From NCBI RefSeq assembly GCF_000730425.1, contig NZ_CP008896.1, positions 2,108,001-2,172,000 of the forward strand: 64,000 nt of DNA, given 5' to 3'. The number at the start of each line of letters is the position of its first letter. Position 1 is the first letter of the stretch. The translations under genes and the position numbers were made by a program. The notes under the pieces are model-generated. The model was given only the letters and a program-made list of their open reading frames with translations. It made no database searches and was not told the origin of the DNA. Shown here piece by piece: positions 8,856 to 17,885 of this stretch. Source of the DNA: Pseudomonas fluorescens (lineage in GTDB: Bacteria > Pseudomonadota > Gammaproteobacteria > Pseudomonadales > Pseudomonadaceae).

Positions 8856-9902
8856 CTAGAACAACACCGTTGCTATACCCGACTGAGGTACACCACCTCG
8901 TTTCCCCCACAACTCAATGCGGCCGTTGATCACAGCCATCGAATGACCGTTGTATTCCACCGTCCCCACCTTGCTGCTTCTCAAGTCGGCATCCGTCGCT
9001 GGCCGGTAATGCCCTTTCAAGCCCAGGCGATCCAGGCCCTCGCGCGCGACCTCACCATCATTGAGGCTGTCCATTGCTGCCATGAAATCGCGCCCTGCCG
9101 TGCCATCATTGTTTTCCATTTGCGCCCGCTTGGCACTGGCGGCGTACAAGAAGTTGGCATCGGTCATCATCGCCGGATCATCACCGTTGAAACGCGCCTG
9201 GGTGGCAGCCTGCCGCAGCTCGTCCCTGGACAAAGAAAGTTTGAAACCGTCGCGCATGGTCACTTCGTAACCAGTGCCCGTCTCCCTCACATCCTTGAAA
9301 ATGTCGGTGGGCTTCTGGCCAAACTGCATCATTGCGGCCTTTATGGCAGAAACCGTTATGCAATTGCCATCAGGCCCCTGGCTGAAACCACTCCAGATAT
9401 TGTCCGGCTTTTTCCCGGGATTGCTTTTGTCGGGCCTGTAGTTGAAATAGTTAGCGCCGCTGGTGATCGGCTTGTTGCTCATGCGCTCGGCAGGGCCGAA
9501 ATCAGCGGGATTTACCCCACCACCACCACCACCACCACCACCACCACCACCACCACCTTTGGGTGGCAGTGGGGTAGGCGGCGTTACATCATTGGGGAAC
9601 CACTCTGCCAATAGCCGTTTGAGAAATTCAAGAAACGCGTCATTCGCTTCCTGGATCAACTTGTTAAGCACTTCCTTGAACTGCTCATCACCCAATTTCT
9701 GGCGCAGATCATTCAACTTGTCGCGCAAATCCCGAACCGTCTGGGTCTTGGAGGTCTGCTCGGCCTCGAACAGTTGGTTGAGCAACGTCTTGACCGCAGA
9801 CACTTCGTTGGCCAGCTCGATAGGAGCACGCTCTTGACGTGCAATAACGGGCACAAAAGCTATACGCCCAGTGCCTGGCGCGGACACTCCTGAGTTCCAC
9901 AT
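8856..9902 (-). CDS. effector-like protein: helical N-terminus, 14-Gly linker, possible papain-like Cys/His C-terminal domain
   Basis: The product is 348 aa. Residues 28-102 are strongly helical (ELANEVSAVKTLL...). Residues 116-129 are 14 consecutive glycines encoded by a GGT repeat. Residues 130-348 form a compact domain with DGNC at 178-181, NGHSM at 318-322 and ING at 325-327, the order Cys-His-Asn expected of papain-like hydrolases. This is inference from motif order, not a family match. There is no Sec signal peptide. The layout resembles secreted effectors or toxins. It sits between the flgBCDE operon and accessory DNA and ends at a strong terminator. The start codon is uncertain. Confidence 0.7.
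   Translation of the reverse strand: MWNSGVSAPGTGRIAFVPVIARQERAPIELANEVSAVKTLLNQLFEAEQTSKTQTVRDLRDKLNDLRQKLGDEQFKEVLNKLIQEANDAFLEFLKRLLAEWFPNDVTPPTPLPPKGGGGGGGGGGGGGGVNPADFGPAERMSNKPITSGANYFNYRPDKSNPGKKPDNIWSGFSQGPDGNCITVSAIKAAMMQFGQKPTDIFKDVRETGTGYEVTMRDGFKLSLSRDELRQAATQARFNGDDPAMMTDANFLYAASAKRAQMENNDGTAGRDFMAAMDSLNDGEVAREGLDRLGLKGHYRPATDADLRSSKVGTVEYNGHSMAVINGRIELWGKRGGVPQSGIATVLF
9517..9557. repeat. trinucleotide (CCA)n tract, 13.7 units
   Basis: An uninterrupted CCA repeat, read as GGT on the coding strand, encodes the poly-glycine linker of the effector-like gene. A pure triplet array can change length in frame by slippage. Confidence 0.95.
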
Positions 9903-10036
9903 CCTCAGCCCCCCCCGTTGATCGATGCCCCTCTCGGGCTCTTGCCCCGATCAGTGGTGCGGCTGGATTGAAGCGTTCCTTCCCATGCATTTCAGTGCGT
10001 AACCCAATGCTGCACCGGTGCTTTTCCTGCACGCAC

Positions 10037-10066
10037 AAAAAAGCCCCTCCTACGAGGGGCTTCTTG
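10037..10066 (-). terminator. terminator of flgBCDE
   Basis: AAGCCCCTC and GAGGGGCTT form a 9-bp stem with a short loop. On the minus strand it is followed by a run of T. It lies 16 bases beyond the flgE stop. Confidence 0.8.
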
Positions 10067-10081
10067 TACAGCGCTAGCGCA

Positions 10082-11401
10082 TCAGGTCATCTGAATGATG
10101 GTCTGCATGATGGTGCTCTGGGTGGAGATGGTCTTGGCGTTCGCCTGGTAGTTGCTCTGGGCCTTAATCAGGTCCACCAGCTCATTGGTCAGGTTGACGT
10201 TGGAGTTCTCCAGGGAGTTGGCCACGATCGAACCCAGGGTGCCGGATTCCGGTGCATCGTAGCCTGGCTGGCCGGAGGCAAAGGTTTCTTTCCACGTGGT
10301 TCCACCAGCAGGCTGCAGGCCTTGCTCATTGTTGAAACTGGCCAGGGAGATCTGACCGATAGCCTTGCTTTGCTGGTTGCTGAAGGTGGCGAACAATACA
10401 CCGCTGCCGTCGATTTTCAGCCCGGTGATTTCGCCGGTGGCGTAGCCATCGGTGATCGGCGGGTTACGGTAGCTGGCCGAGTTGTACTGAGTGATATCGG
10501 ACATGTTGATCGCGATACCCCCTGGGTTGGCAGCAGCCCCGTTGTCAGGGTTCCACACACCATTTTCCATGACACCCGGCTTCCAGTTGCTGATGGTCAG
10601 GGTGGTATTGGACACGGTGCTTGGCGGAGTCACGATGCCCTTCAGGGTGCCTGAGGTATCAAATGTCACGGTGGAGGCTACCGGGGCTACCGCACCCGTT
10701 CCCTTGACCCGCGTACCGTCAGGGTTACGTCCATCGATCAGGGTGTAGGACTTCCAGGTATTGGAACCGGTTTTCACCATGTACTGCACCATCTCATGGG
10801 CATTGCCTTGAGTGTCATACAGCGTGGTGCCGTATTGCTCGGTAAACGAGGTCGCTACAGTCGGATCAAACGGATTGGTCGTCTGGTCGATCACCGGCTT
10901 GGAGGAGTTCAGGTTGCTGCTGGAATCAACCTTGGTCGACGCTTTAGGCGGCAAGTTGGACAGGTTGATCCGCAGGTCGGTCAGGCCGCTCTTGGAGATT
11001 TTGCCATCTTCGTCGGCGGCATAACCCTGCAGGCGCGAGGTGCCGGTGTTGTTGGTGATGTAACCGTCCTTGTTCGCCTGGAACGAGCCGTTACGGGTGT
11101 ACTCCAGCGAACCGTCGCTGCCCTTCTGTACGAAGAAGCCGCCACCCTGGATGCCCATGTCCAACACGCCACCGCTGCCGTTGACTTCACCCTGGGTGAA
11201 CTGCTGGGAAACCGCCGCCAGGTTCACGCCCGTACCGATGGTTTTATTGCCAGTGCCCAGCCGGGACGCCGCATAAATGTCGCCGAACTCTGCGCGGGAC
11301 GACTTGAAGCCGGTGGTCGCGACGTTGGCGATGTTGTTGCCGGTCACGTCCAGTTGTTTGTTGGCCGCATAGAGGCCGCTAAGGCCGATATTAAAAGACA
11401 T
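10082..11401 (-). CDS. flgE: flagellar hook protein FlgE
   Basis: The product is 439 aa. The N-terminal motif SFNIGLSGLYAANKQLDVTGNNIANVATTGFKSS is the FlgE/rod-hook signature. The C-terminal coiled segment (SNVNLTNELVDLIKAQSNYQANAKTI) pairs with it to form the axial D0 domain. It polymerises into the external hook joining rod and filament. It is the last gene of flgBCDE and is followed by a terminator. flgF, which usually lies further downstream, is not in the window. Confidence 0.97.
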   Translation of the reverse strand: MSFNIGLSGLYAANKQLDVTGNNIANVATTGFKSSRAEFGDIYAASRLGTGNKTIGTGVNLAAVSQQFTQGEVNGSGGVLDMGIQGGGFFVQKGSDGSLEYTRNGSFQANKDGYITNNTGTSRLQGYAADEDGKISKSGLTDLRINLSNLPPKASTKVDSSSNLNSSKPVIDQTTNPFDPTVATSFTEQYGTTLYDTQGNAHEMVQYMVKTGSNTWKSYTLIDGRNPDGTRVKGTGAVAPVASTVTFDTSGTLKGIVTPPSTVSNTTLTISNWKPGVMENGVWNPDNGAAANPGGIAINMSDITQYNSASYRNPPITDGYATGEITGLKIDGSGVLFATFSNQQSKAIGQISLASFNNEQGLQPAGGTTWKETFASGQPGYDAPESGTLGSIVANSLENSNVNLTNELVDLIKAQSNYQANAKTISTQSTIMQTIIQMT

Positions 11402-11432
11402 GTTTCTCTCCTCTTGCCGTATTTAGCCGGCT

Positions 11433-12164
11433 CTATGTACCGATAGTCTGAATTTGCGACAGCTTGATACTGCCCATGCCGCCAGAAAGATTGAGCAGCA
11501 TTTCGCCGCCGGTCTGGCTCAAGGTCACGCTGGTGACCGTGGCCGGCAGCGAGGTTTTCAGGGCAACCGAATCACCGGCGTCATTCTTGGTGCTGGCCGC
11601 GAAGGTGTAGGTGCCAGAATCAAGCTGCTCGCCCGCGTCGTTTTTACCGTCCCAGATAAAGTCCGACTTACCGGCACTCTGGGGCCCCAGGTCGATGGTC
11701 TTGACCAACTTGCCATCCTTGTCGGTGACTTTGACGGTGACATTGCCCACCGACGATCCCACGGCGACCGAGCCCGTAAAGCTCTTGCTCGTATCCACCA
11801 GGGCCTTGTCGGTTTGAATAATCACCGAGCGCCCCACCAGCGAAGAAGCTTGCAGCGCCTGTGACGACTTGTAGTTGCCGGTGATGGTATTCACCGAGTC
11901 GTTCAACGTGTTGATGCCTTCCAGGCTGCTGAACTGTGCCAGTTGCGCCACGAACGCGCCGTTGTCCTGGGGCGACAGCGGGTTCTGGTTCTTCAGTTGG
12001 GTGACCAGCAGCTGCAGGAATGCATCCTTGCCCAGGGACTGGTTGCCCGAGGCCGCCTTGGCGGTATCGGCCAGGTTGCCCTGGCTGGACTTGGCATCCT
12101 TGACCTTGGAGTCGAACAGACTCTGGATCGTCGACTGACTCGACACATCGTTCGTGATGGACAT
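11433..12164 (-). CDS. flgD: flagellar hook cap/assembly protein FlgD
   Basis: The product is 243 aa. The conserved N-terminal block LGKDAFLQLLVTQLKNQNPL (residues about 44-63) and the C-terminal Ig/tudor-like domain (DFIWDGKNDAGEQLDSGTYTF) identify FlgD. It caps the growing hook and is discarded afterwards. It lies 16 bases from flgC and 31 from flgE, in the flgBCDE operon. Confidence 0.96.
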   Translation of the reverse strand: MSITNDVSSQSTIQSLFDSKVKDAKSSQGNLADTAKAASGNQSLGKDAFLQLLVTQLKNQNPLSPQDNGAFVAQLAQFSSLEGINTLNDSVNTITGNYKSSQALQASSLVGRSVIIQTDKALVDTSKSFTGSVAVGSSVGNVTVKVTDKDGKLVKTIDLGPQSAGKSDFIWDGKNDAGEQLDSGTYTFAASTKNDAGDSVALKTSLPATVTSVTLSQTGGEMLLNLSGGMGSIKLSQIQTIGT

Positions 12165-12180
12165 TCTTTAGCGCCCCTTA

Positions 12181-12624
12181 TCACTGACCGAGGGTCAGGA
12201 CCTTCTGCATCATGGCTTTGGCGGTGTTCATCATTTCCGCGTTGGTCTGGAACGAGCGACTGGCGGAAATCATGTCAGCCATTTCCTCGACCACGTTGAC
12301 GTTGGGGTAATACACGTAGCCCTTTTCGTTCGCGGCGGGATGATTGGGTTCGTAGCGCGCGTCGAGATTGCTCTGGTCTTCGACCACACCCAACACCTGC
12401 ACACCCTGACCCGCTGCATCCTGGCTCTGGAACAACGAGTCGCTGCCGCCGTTCTGACCCGCCTGGAACATGGTGGCAAACACCGGGTGCCGGGCACGGT
12501 AGGTCTGGTCGATGCTCGACGACACCGTCTCGGCGTTGGCAATGTTACTGGCGACCGTGTTCAGACGCGTGGTCTGGGCGCTCATGCCACTACCGGCAAT
12601 ATTGAAAACACTGGATAGAGACAT
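12181..12624 (-). CDS. flgC: flagellar basal-body rod protein FlgC
   Basis: The product is 147 aa, normal for the family. It starts MSLSSVFNIAGSGMSAQ followed by NTVASNIANAETV, the rod-protein signature, and ends with RSFQTNAEMMNTAKAMMQKVL. It forms part of the periplasmic proximal rod with FlgB, FlgF and FliE. Only 3 bases separate it from flgB. Confidence 0.97.
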   Translation of the reverse strand: MSLSSVFNIAGSGMSAQTTRLNTVASNIANAETVSSSIDQTYRARHPVFATMFQAGQNGGSDSLFQSQDAAGQGVQVLGVVEDQSNLDARYEPNHPAANEKGYVYYPNVNVVEEMADMISASRSFQTNAEMMNTAKAMMQKVLTLGQ

Positions 12625-12627
12625 GGC

Positions 12628-13035
12628 TTACTCTCCGCGCAGGGCTGCCATCAGCCCTTTGAATTTGCTATTGAGCAGGGTGAAGCTGGCCTGGAAGTTC
12701 ACCGAGTTCTCGGCGTAGTTCGATTGTTCCAACTGCGCATCGACGGTGTTCTGGTCGATCGAAGGCTGCATCGGCGTGCGGTACATCAGCGACTCATCGC
12801 CACTGCCCAGACCCTGCGCTTCGATATGACGGTTATTGGTCATGTTCAAGGCGAAGGCACCGTTCTTGGTCTTGTCGCTCTGTGCAGCGAGCACGGCGGC
12901 AAAGTCCAGGTCCCGAGCCTTGTAGTTCGGGGTATCGGCGTTGGCGATGTTGTTAGCCAGGACTTCGGCACGTTGGGCGCGGAAGCCCAGGGCTTGTTCG
13001 TGGATACCGAGCGCTTTATCGAAGCTGATGCTCAT
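12628..13035 (-). CDS. flgB: flagellar basal-body rod protein FlgB
   Basis: The product is 135 aa from the ATG at 13035. It contains ALGFRAQRAEVLANNIANADTPNYKARD, the FlgB rod signature, and a C-terminal helical segment. It is the first gene of the flgBCDE operon and is preceded by a sigma-54 promoter about 45 bases upstream. A longer in-frame start exists but would overlap the promoter, so the ATG at 13035 is preferred. Confidence 0.96.
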   Translation of the reverse strand: MSISFDKALGIHEQALGFRAQRAEVLANNIANADTPNYKARDLDFAAVLAAQSDKTKNGAFALNMTNNRHIEAQGLGSGDESLMYRTPMQPSIDQNTVDAQLEQSNYAENSVNFQASFTLLNSKFKGLMAALRGE

Positions 13036-13080
13036 GGCGGAAACCTTTAGGGGCTGACCTGCTTTTCGTAACAGGGTTAT

Positions 13081-13096
13081 AGCAAGCACCATGCCA
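13081..13096 (-). promoter_or_regulatory. sigma-54 (RpoN) -24/-12 promoter of flgBCDE
   Basis: On the minus strand TGGCATG-N4-TTGCT fits the sigma-54 consensus TGGCACG-N4-TTGCW. This agrees with FleQ/RpoN control of class II or III flagellar operons known in Pseudomonas. Confidence 0.85.
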
Positions 13097-13233
13097 GGTT
13101 TATCAAGCCCAATAAATCAAGGGGTTATGAAGATATTGCCGCCGGCAATGCCGGAAAAGCGGCAAGCGCTTTCCGCGAAACGCCAGTAAAGCGGCAATCG
13201 GGGTTGCCGCTATCGAAGGTGTCGCACAAACCA

Positions 13234-13342
13234 ATGTGGGAGCGGGCTTGCTCGCGAAGGCGGTGTGCCAGCCAGGTATCAACCAACTGACCTACCGCCT
13301 TCGCGAGCAAGCCCGCTCCCACACAAGCCCGCTCCCACATTT
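13234..13342. repeat. REP pair (REPIN-like) with an extra partial unit
   Basis: A REP unit at 13234-13265 (GTGGGAGCGGGCTTGC...CGAAGGCGG) faces its complement at 13294-13325. A third truncated copy of the inverted unit follows at 13326-13341. This is a typical extragenic palindrome of fluorescent pseudomonads, here between flgB and cheR. Confidence 0.9.
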
Positions 13343-13354
13343 TGTGGTTGGGTG

Positions 13355-14182
13355 TTATTTGGCCTGGTAGATGATGCCCGGGCTGCATTGCACCATCTGG
13401 TAATGATCCGGCAACCCGTTCAGCGCCTCGGATGCACCAAGGAACAAGTACCCACCGCGCTTGAGCGTGCCATGGATGCGCAACAGGATGTCCTTCTTCA
13501 CTTCAGCCGAAAAGTAGATCAGGACGTTGCGGCAAAACACGATGTCAAACTTGCCCAGGCTGGCATAGCTGTCCAGCAGGTTGAACGAGCGGAACTCCAC
13601 CCGGCTCTTGATCGGCGCCTTGACCGCCCAGCGCCCGGCACCCTTGGGGTCGAAGTAGCGCTGCAGCCGTTCCTGGGACAGCCCGCGCCCCAGGGCCAGG
13701 CTGTCGTACTCGCCGGTCTTGCAGTTGGTCAGCATGGTGCCGGACAAGTCAGTGGCAACAATTTGCACCCCTGCCTTCAACTGGCCCATGTTGGTCCGTT
13801 CGAACTCATCAATGGACATCGACAGCGAATAGGGTTCCTGCCCCGATGAACACGCCGCCGACCAGATGCGCAAGCGCTGGCCAGGGCTGGCCTTGATGGC
13901 CTCGGGCAATACCTTGTTCTTGAGCACCTCGAAGGGGTAGGTATCACGAAACCACAGGGTTTCGTTGGTGGTCATGGCATCGACCACCATCTCCTTGAGC
14001 CCGCTGCGTGGCTGGCCCTGGATGCGCTGCACCAGCTCGCCCAGGGACTTGATGCCCTGCTGTTCCATCAATTTGTTGAGACGGCTTGATACCAGGTATT
14101 GCTTGTTTTCACCAAGCAATATGCCACAGGCTTTTTCCAGGAATACCCGGAACTGTTCGAAATCCAAATTACCCGTAGACAA
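13355..14182 (-). CDS. cheR: chemotaxis protein methyltransferase CheR
   Basis: The product is 275 aa with a TTG start at 14182 preceded by GAGG. The N-terminal helical domain is followed by an SAM-binding domain with IWSAACSSGQEPYS (motif I), VATDLSG and CRNVLIYF. It methylates receptor glutamates in adaptation. It follows cheV by 43 bases in the same orientation, the usual cheV-cheR pair at this flagellar locus. Confidence 0.95.
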   Translation of the reverse strand: MSTGNLDFEQFRVFLEKACGILLGENKQYLVSSRLNKLMEQQGIKSLGELVQRIQGQPRSGLKEMVVDAMTTNETLWFRDTYPFEVLKNKVLPEAIKASPGQRLRIWSAACSSGQEPYSLSMSIDEFERTNMGQLKAGVQIVATDLSGTMLTNCKTGEYDSLALGRGLSQERLQRYFDPKGAGRWAVKAPIKSRVEFRSFNLLDSYASLGKFDIVFCRNVLIYFSAEVKKDILLRIHGTLKRGGYLFLGASEALNGLPDHYQMVQCSPGIIYQAK

Positions 14183-14225
14183 TGAAACCGCCTCTTAACT
14201 CGTGTGACCGCCAGGGAGAAAGCCC

Positions 14226-15158
14226 CTAGCCGTGATCTGCAGATTTGATCCGGTCGACTACCCGGGATGCCAGGTCATCAGGACGGAATTTGGCCAGGAA
14301 GTCATCGGCACCGACCTTCTTGACCATCGCCTGATTGAATACACCGGACAACGAAGTATGCAGGATGATATGCAATTTTTGCATGCGTGGATCGTTGCGT
14401 ATCTCGGCCGTGAGGGTATAGCCGTCCATTTCCGGCATCTCGATGTCGGAAATCATCATCAGGAACTCTTCTTCCGGCTTCTTGCCTTCGTCCACCAGCT
14501 TGCGCAGATAGTCCAGCGCCTGGCGGCCGTCATTGAGCGCTACCACTTCCACACCGACGGTCTGCAGGCAACGAGACACCTGCTTGCGCGCCACCGAGGA
14601 GTCATCCACCGTCAACACCCGCAGGGACACGGCCTTCTGCTGGGTCTGTTCATCCACCACACCCACCGAAATATGCTCCGAAGTCGGCGCCACTTCTGCG
14701 AGGATCTTCTCCACATCGATGATTTCCACCAACTGGTTATCGACCCGCGTCACCGCCGTGAGGTAGTGATCGCGCCCAGTGCCCTTGGGTGGTGGATGGA
14801 TCTCTTCCCAGTTCATGTTGACGATACGTTCCACCGAGCGCACCAGGAAACCCTGGGTCTTGGTGTTGTACTCGGTGATGATCACAAACGGGCTCTCGCG
14901 GTCTTGCAGGCCGGCAGAACCCGTGGCCATCGCCAAGTCAAGAATCGGAATCGTCGAGCCACGGATGTTGGCCACGCCACACACCACCGGGTTGGACTTG
15001 GGCATTATGGTGAGCTTGGGGCATTGCAGCACCTCCCGCACCTTGAAGACGTTGATGCCATATAGCTGCTTGCCATCGAGTCGAAACAGCAATAACTCCA
15101 GGCGATTCTGCCCTACCAGCTGTGTGCGCTGGTTCACTGAATCCATTACACCCGCCAT
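14226..15158 (-). CDS. cheV: chemotaxis coupling protein CheV (CheW domain plus receiver)
   Basis: The product is 310 aa. Residues about 18-165 are CheW-like (LFRLDGKQLYGINVFKVREV, then VCGVANIRGSTIPILDLA). Residues about 178-300 are a receiver domain with the phospho-acceptor in MMISDIEMPEMDGYTL. It couples receptors to CheA and is tuned by phosphorylation. It is divergent from flgA with an 81-base gap that must hold both promoters. Confidence 0.96.
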   Translation of the reverse strand: MAGVMDSVNQRTQLVGQNRLELLLFRLDGKQLYGINVFKVREVLQCPKLTIMPKSNPVVCGVANIRGSTIPILDLAMATGSAGLQDRESPFVIITEYNTKTQGFLVRSVERIVNMNWEEIHPPPKGTGRDHYLTAVTRVDNQLVEIIDVEKILAEVAPTSEHISVGVVDEQTQQKAVSLRVLTVDDSSVARKQVSRCLQTVGVEVVALNDGRQALDYLRKLVDEGKKPEEEFLMMISDIEMPEMDGYTLTAEIRNDPRMQKLHIILHTSLSGVFNQAMVKKVGADDFLAKFRPDDLASRVVDRIKSADHG

Positions 15159-15239
15159 GCCCAGACTCCTACGCTACAAAACTTACGGGTACGACGCGCA
15201 CCCAACACGAAACGGCACGCGCTTTGCTTTTTATTGGCC

Positions 15240-16004
15240 ATGGACATCAAAACGACAGTTTCCCGACGCCTTCGTTCGCCACAGTACCGCAGATTGCTCT
15301 GTGCCTGGATGGCGTTGCTTGCCTTGGGCACAGGCCACCAGGCCCGTGCCGACAACGTCACCTTGCCTGATCTGCTTATCGGCGTCACTCAAGGCTTTCT
15401 TGAGTTCACTGTAGAAGATTATCTGGCGACCACCCAGACGCCGGGCCGGTATGAAATCCAGGTCAACCCGTTGGACCCGCGTTTGCGCATGCCTATGTGC
15501 GACAAGGAATTGACAGGCTCCCTGGAAAGCCCAGCCCAACCCATTGGCCGCGTGACCGTGCGCGTGCGCTGCGACGGCAGCTCGCCCTGGACCGTGTTCG
15601 TGCCGGCCCAGGTCCGCCTGTTTCGCGACGTAGTGACTGTCACTCGCCCACTCAAGCGCACTGGCATCATCGGTTTTGAAGATGTGGCCTTGCGCGAACG
15701 AGACATCAGCCAGATCAGCCAGGGCTACCTCACCTCCGTAGACCAGGCCATCGGGCAGAAACTGACCCGACCAATGGTCACCGACCAGGTCATCACTCTG
15801 GTTCATCTGGAACAGGCAGAAGTGGTGCGCAAGGGTGACCAGGTGGTGATATCCGCCAGCAGTGGCGGCCTGAACGTGAAAATGCCGGGGGAAGCCCTGG
15901 CCAATGGCGGGATGAGCGAACAGATTCGCGTAAAGAACCTCAACTCCAAGCGCGTGATCAAGGCCCGGGTAACAGCCCCTGGCCAGGTGGAGGTGGCGTT
16001 ATAG
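15240..16004 (+). CDS. flgA: flagellar P-ring assembly chaperone FlgA
   Basis: The product is 254 aa from the ATG at 15240; a TTG two codons upstream is an alternative. A signal peptide (LLCAWMALLALGTGHQARA) sends it to the periplasm. The SAF-domain region (LKRTGIIGFEDVALRERDIS) and the C-terminal part (VRKGDQVVISASSGGLNV, then ANGGMSEQIRVKN) identify FlgA. It assists assembly of the FlgI P-ring. Confidence 0.95.
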   Translation: MDIKTTVSRRLRSPQYRRLLCAWMALLALGTGHQARADNVTLPDLLIGVTQGFLEFTVEDYLATTQTPGRYEIQVNPLDPRLRMPMCDKELTGSLESPAQPIGRVTVRVRCDGSSPWTVFVPAQVRLFRDVVTVTRPLKRTGIIGFEDVALRERDISQISQGYLTSVDQAIGQKLTRPMVTDQVITLVHLEQAEVVRKGDQVVISASSGGLNVKMPGEALANGGMSEQIRVKNLNSKRVIKARVTAPGQVEVAL

Positions 16005-16083
16005 ATCACTGGCGTGGGGCGCTGGCTTTTCCTACACTGTGCGCACGATCACGCCGTGCACAGGTTTTATTGTCGATCGAGCC

Positions 16084-16110
16084 TAAAGTTTGCCCGGGTA
16101 TGGCCGAAAA
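16084..16110 (+). promoter_or_regulatory. sigma-28 (FliA) promoter of flgMN
   Basis: TAAAGTTT-N11-GCCGAAAA matches the sigma-28 consensus with exact 11-base spacing. It lies 36 bases before the flgM start. Confidence 0.88.
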
Positions 16111-16146
16111 CATGGCAAGCGTCCAAATACCCAGAGGTTTTTCAAC

Positions 16147-16464
16147 ATGGTCATTGATTTCAGCCGATTGAACAGCGCCCAGGCAACGCCCGGCGGTACG
16201 CGTACCAACGCGACCAAGGACAGCGTTGAAGCCAAGGCTGCGACACTGCCCGCCAAGGCAGAACAAACCGCCTCGCCCCAAAGTGGCGAATCGGTGCACT
16301 TGAGCAACGAGGCTCAACAGTTGCAGAAGATCACGGACTCGCTGCGCGATCAGCCGGTTGTCAATAAAGCCCGTGTGGCCGAGTTGAAGCAGGCGATTGC
16401 CGATGGCAGCTATCAGATCGACAACGACCGTTTAGCCGGCAAAATCATCAAAGCCGAGCGCTAG
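16147..16464 (+). CDS. flgM: anti-sigma-28 factor FlgM
   Basis: The product is 105 aa from the ATG at 16147, the start that yields the usual MVIDFSRLN N-terminus. The N-terminus is low-complexity and presumably disordered. The C-terminal FliA-binding region (NKARVAELKQAIADGSYQID...LAGKII) is typical. It holds FliA inactive until it is exported through the completed hook. A sigma-28 promoter directly upstream gives feedback. Confidence 0.95.
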   Translation: MVIDFSRLNSAQATPGGTRTNATKDSVEAKAATLPAKAEQTASPQSGESVHLSNEAQQLQKITDSLRDQPVVNKARVAELKQAIADGSYQIDNDRLAGKIIKAER

Positions 16465-16512
16465 GCAAAGGCCTGCGCCAGGCTTTTGGACGCTTAAAAC
16501 CCAAGGCCAGCC

Positions 16513-16980
16513 ATGCACGACGAAAATCTGCTGCAACTGATCAATGAAGACCTGGTTCCCGCACAACAGTTGCTGGAGCTGCTTCAAGACGAATTCGTAG
16601 CCCTCTGCGGCCGCGACATGCGCCTGCTGGAAGACATCCTGGCACGCAAGCAATCGCTGATCATCCTGCTTGAACAACACGGCCAGAAACGCAGCCAGAT
16701 CCTGCTCAGCCTGGGCCTGCCCGCTGATCACAGCGGCCTGGAACAACTGGCCAGCCATTCGTCAGTCGGCGACCAGTTGCTGACCCAGAGCGCAGCGCTC
16801 AATGAGTTGTTGATCAACTGCCAGCAAGCCAACGTGCTTAATGGCCAGTCGATCCAACTGCAGCAATCCACCACCGCCAACCAGTTGCGCATCCTGCATG
16901 GCGGCGAACCCCCAGCCCTGTACAACGCCCAGGGCTCCACCTCACGGCTGGTCAAGCCCAGCACCCTCAGCCAAGCCTGA
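16513..16980 (+). CDS. flgN: flagellar export chaperone FlgN
   Basis: The product is 155 aa, largely helical ([53 protein letters not shown]), as in FlgN chaperones for the hook-filament junction proteins FlgK and FlgL. It sits 48 bases behind flgM, the conserved flgMN order. Confidence 0.93.
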   Translation: MHDENLLQLINEDLVPAQQLLELLQDEFVALCGRDMRLLEDILARKQSLIILLEQHGQKRSQILLSLGLPADHSGLEQLASHSSVGDQLLTQSAALNELLINCQQANVLNGQSIQLQQSTTANQLRILHGGEPPALYNAQGSTSRLVKPSTLSQA

Positions 16981-17075
16981 CGCCGGTTTATTGCGCGACC
17001 TATCAAGGCGCGCCACATGCTGGCAAAATGCCGGTTCTTGCGTGTAGTCGTATTTTGCCTGGAGATGGAAGAACC

Positions 17076-17825
17076 GTGTTCAACACCCTTAGCGCGGAAG
17101 ATGCTCCGCAGCCACCCAAGGTCCTCACCACTCCTCTGGAAATTGCCAGCACCCTGCGGCTGCTGCAAGAAAGCCACGACCCGTTGATCATCACCTTCCA
17201 CGAACGCAACCAGCGCTTCCAGAGCTACCTGGTGGATGTCGATAAAGACAGTAAGACCCTGAGCCTGGACGAAATGATCCCGCCCGAAGGTGAACGCTAC
17301 CTGGAAAACGGCGAAGCATTTCGCATCGAAGGCTTTCACGAAGGCGTACGCGTAGCCTGGGAAAGCAATGGCCCCCTGACCATCGGCACCAAGGATGGCC
17401 ACCGCATCTATAAGGGCAGCCTACCGGAGGAGGTGGTCTACCATCAGCGGCGCAATGCCTTTCGTGCGGCTTTGAAACTGGCGCAACTGGTGAATATCGA
17501 ATTGGGCGGCGAGAAACTCAAGGCACCTATCAGCGGCAAGTTGCTGGATATCTCCGCCACCGGCTGCAAGCTGCGCTTTGACGGTGACATTTCCGAGCGC
17601 CTGCAACTGGGCCAGGTCTATGACCGCTTTATTGCCGCCCTGCCCTTTGGCAGCATGACCACCGCGGTGGAGTTGCGCTACCTGCACTTTGAAGAAAGGA
17701 TCAACACCACCTTTGCAGGCGTGCGCTTTCACAACATGAGCGGCCTGGTACAGCGCCAGGTTGAGCGCTTTGTCTACCAGTTGCAGCGCGAAGCGCGACG
17801 GTTCGACAAAGATGACGACATGTAA
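17076..17825 (+). CDS. flgZ: flagellar brake protein FlgZ/YcgR (PilZ, c-di-GMP binding)
   Basis: The product is 249 aa with a GTG start at 17076 and a GGAGA/GGAAG ribosome site. An N-terminal YcgR domain ([15 protein letters not shown]) is followed by a PilZ domain with the c-di-GMP motifs RRNAFR (residues about 125-130) and DISATG (near 159). It slows motility when c-di-GMP is high. It follows flgMN in the usual pseudomonad order and ends at a strong terminator. Confidence 0.94.
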   Translation: MFNTLSAEDAPQPPKVLTTPLEIASTLRLLQESHDPLIITFHERNQRFQSYLVDVDKDSKTLSLDEMIPPEGERYLENGEAFRIEGFHEGVRVAWESNGPLTIGTKDGHRIYKGSLPEEVVYHQRRNAFRAALKLAQLVNIELGGEKLKAPISGKLLDISATGCKLRFDGDISERLQLGQVYDRFIAALPFGSMTTAVELRYLHFEERINTTFAGVRFHNMSGLVQRQVERFVYQLQREARRFDKDDDM

Positions 17826-17843
17826 GCGCCAAACCTCAGGCAC

Positions 17844-17885
17844 AAAAAACGGGCAGCTCCTTTGGGAGCTGCCCGTTTTTTTGTG
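17844..17885. terminator. intrinsic terminator between flgZ and the convergent MFS gene
   Basis: GGGCAGCTCC-TTT-GGGAGCTGCCC followed by GTTTTTTT, with an A-run on the left so that it can also act on the minus strand. Confidence 0.92.

Noticed and set aside
9517..9557. CRISPR or structural repeat array
   Set aside because: It is a plain trinucleotide tract inside a coding frame, without spacers.
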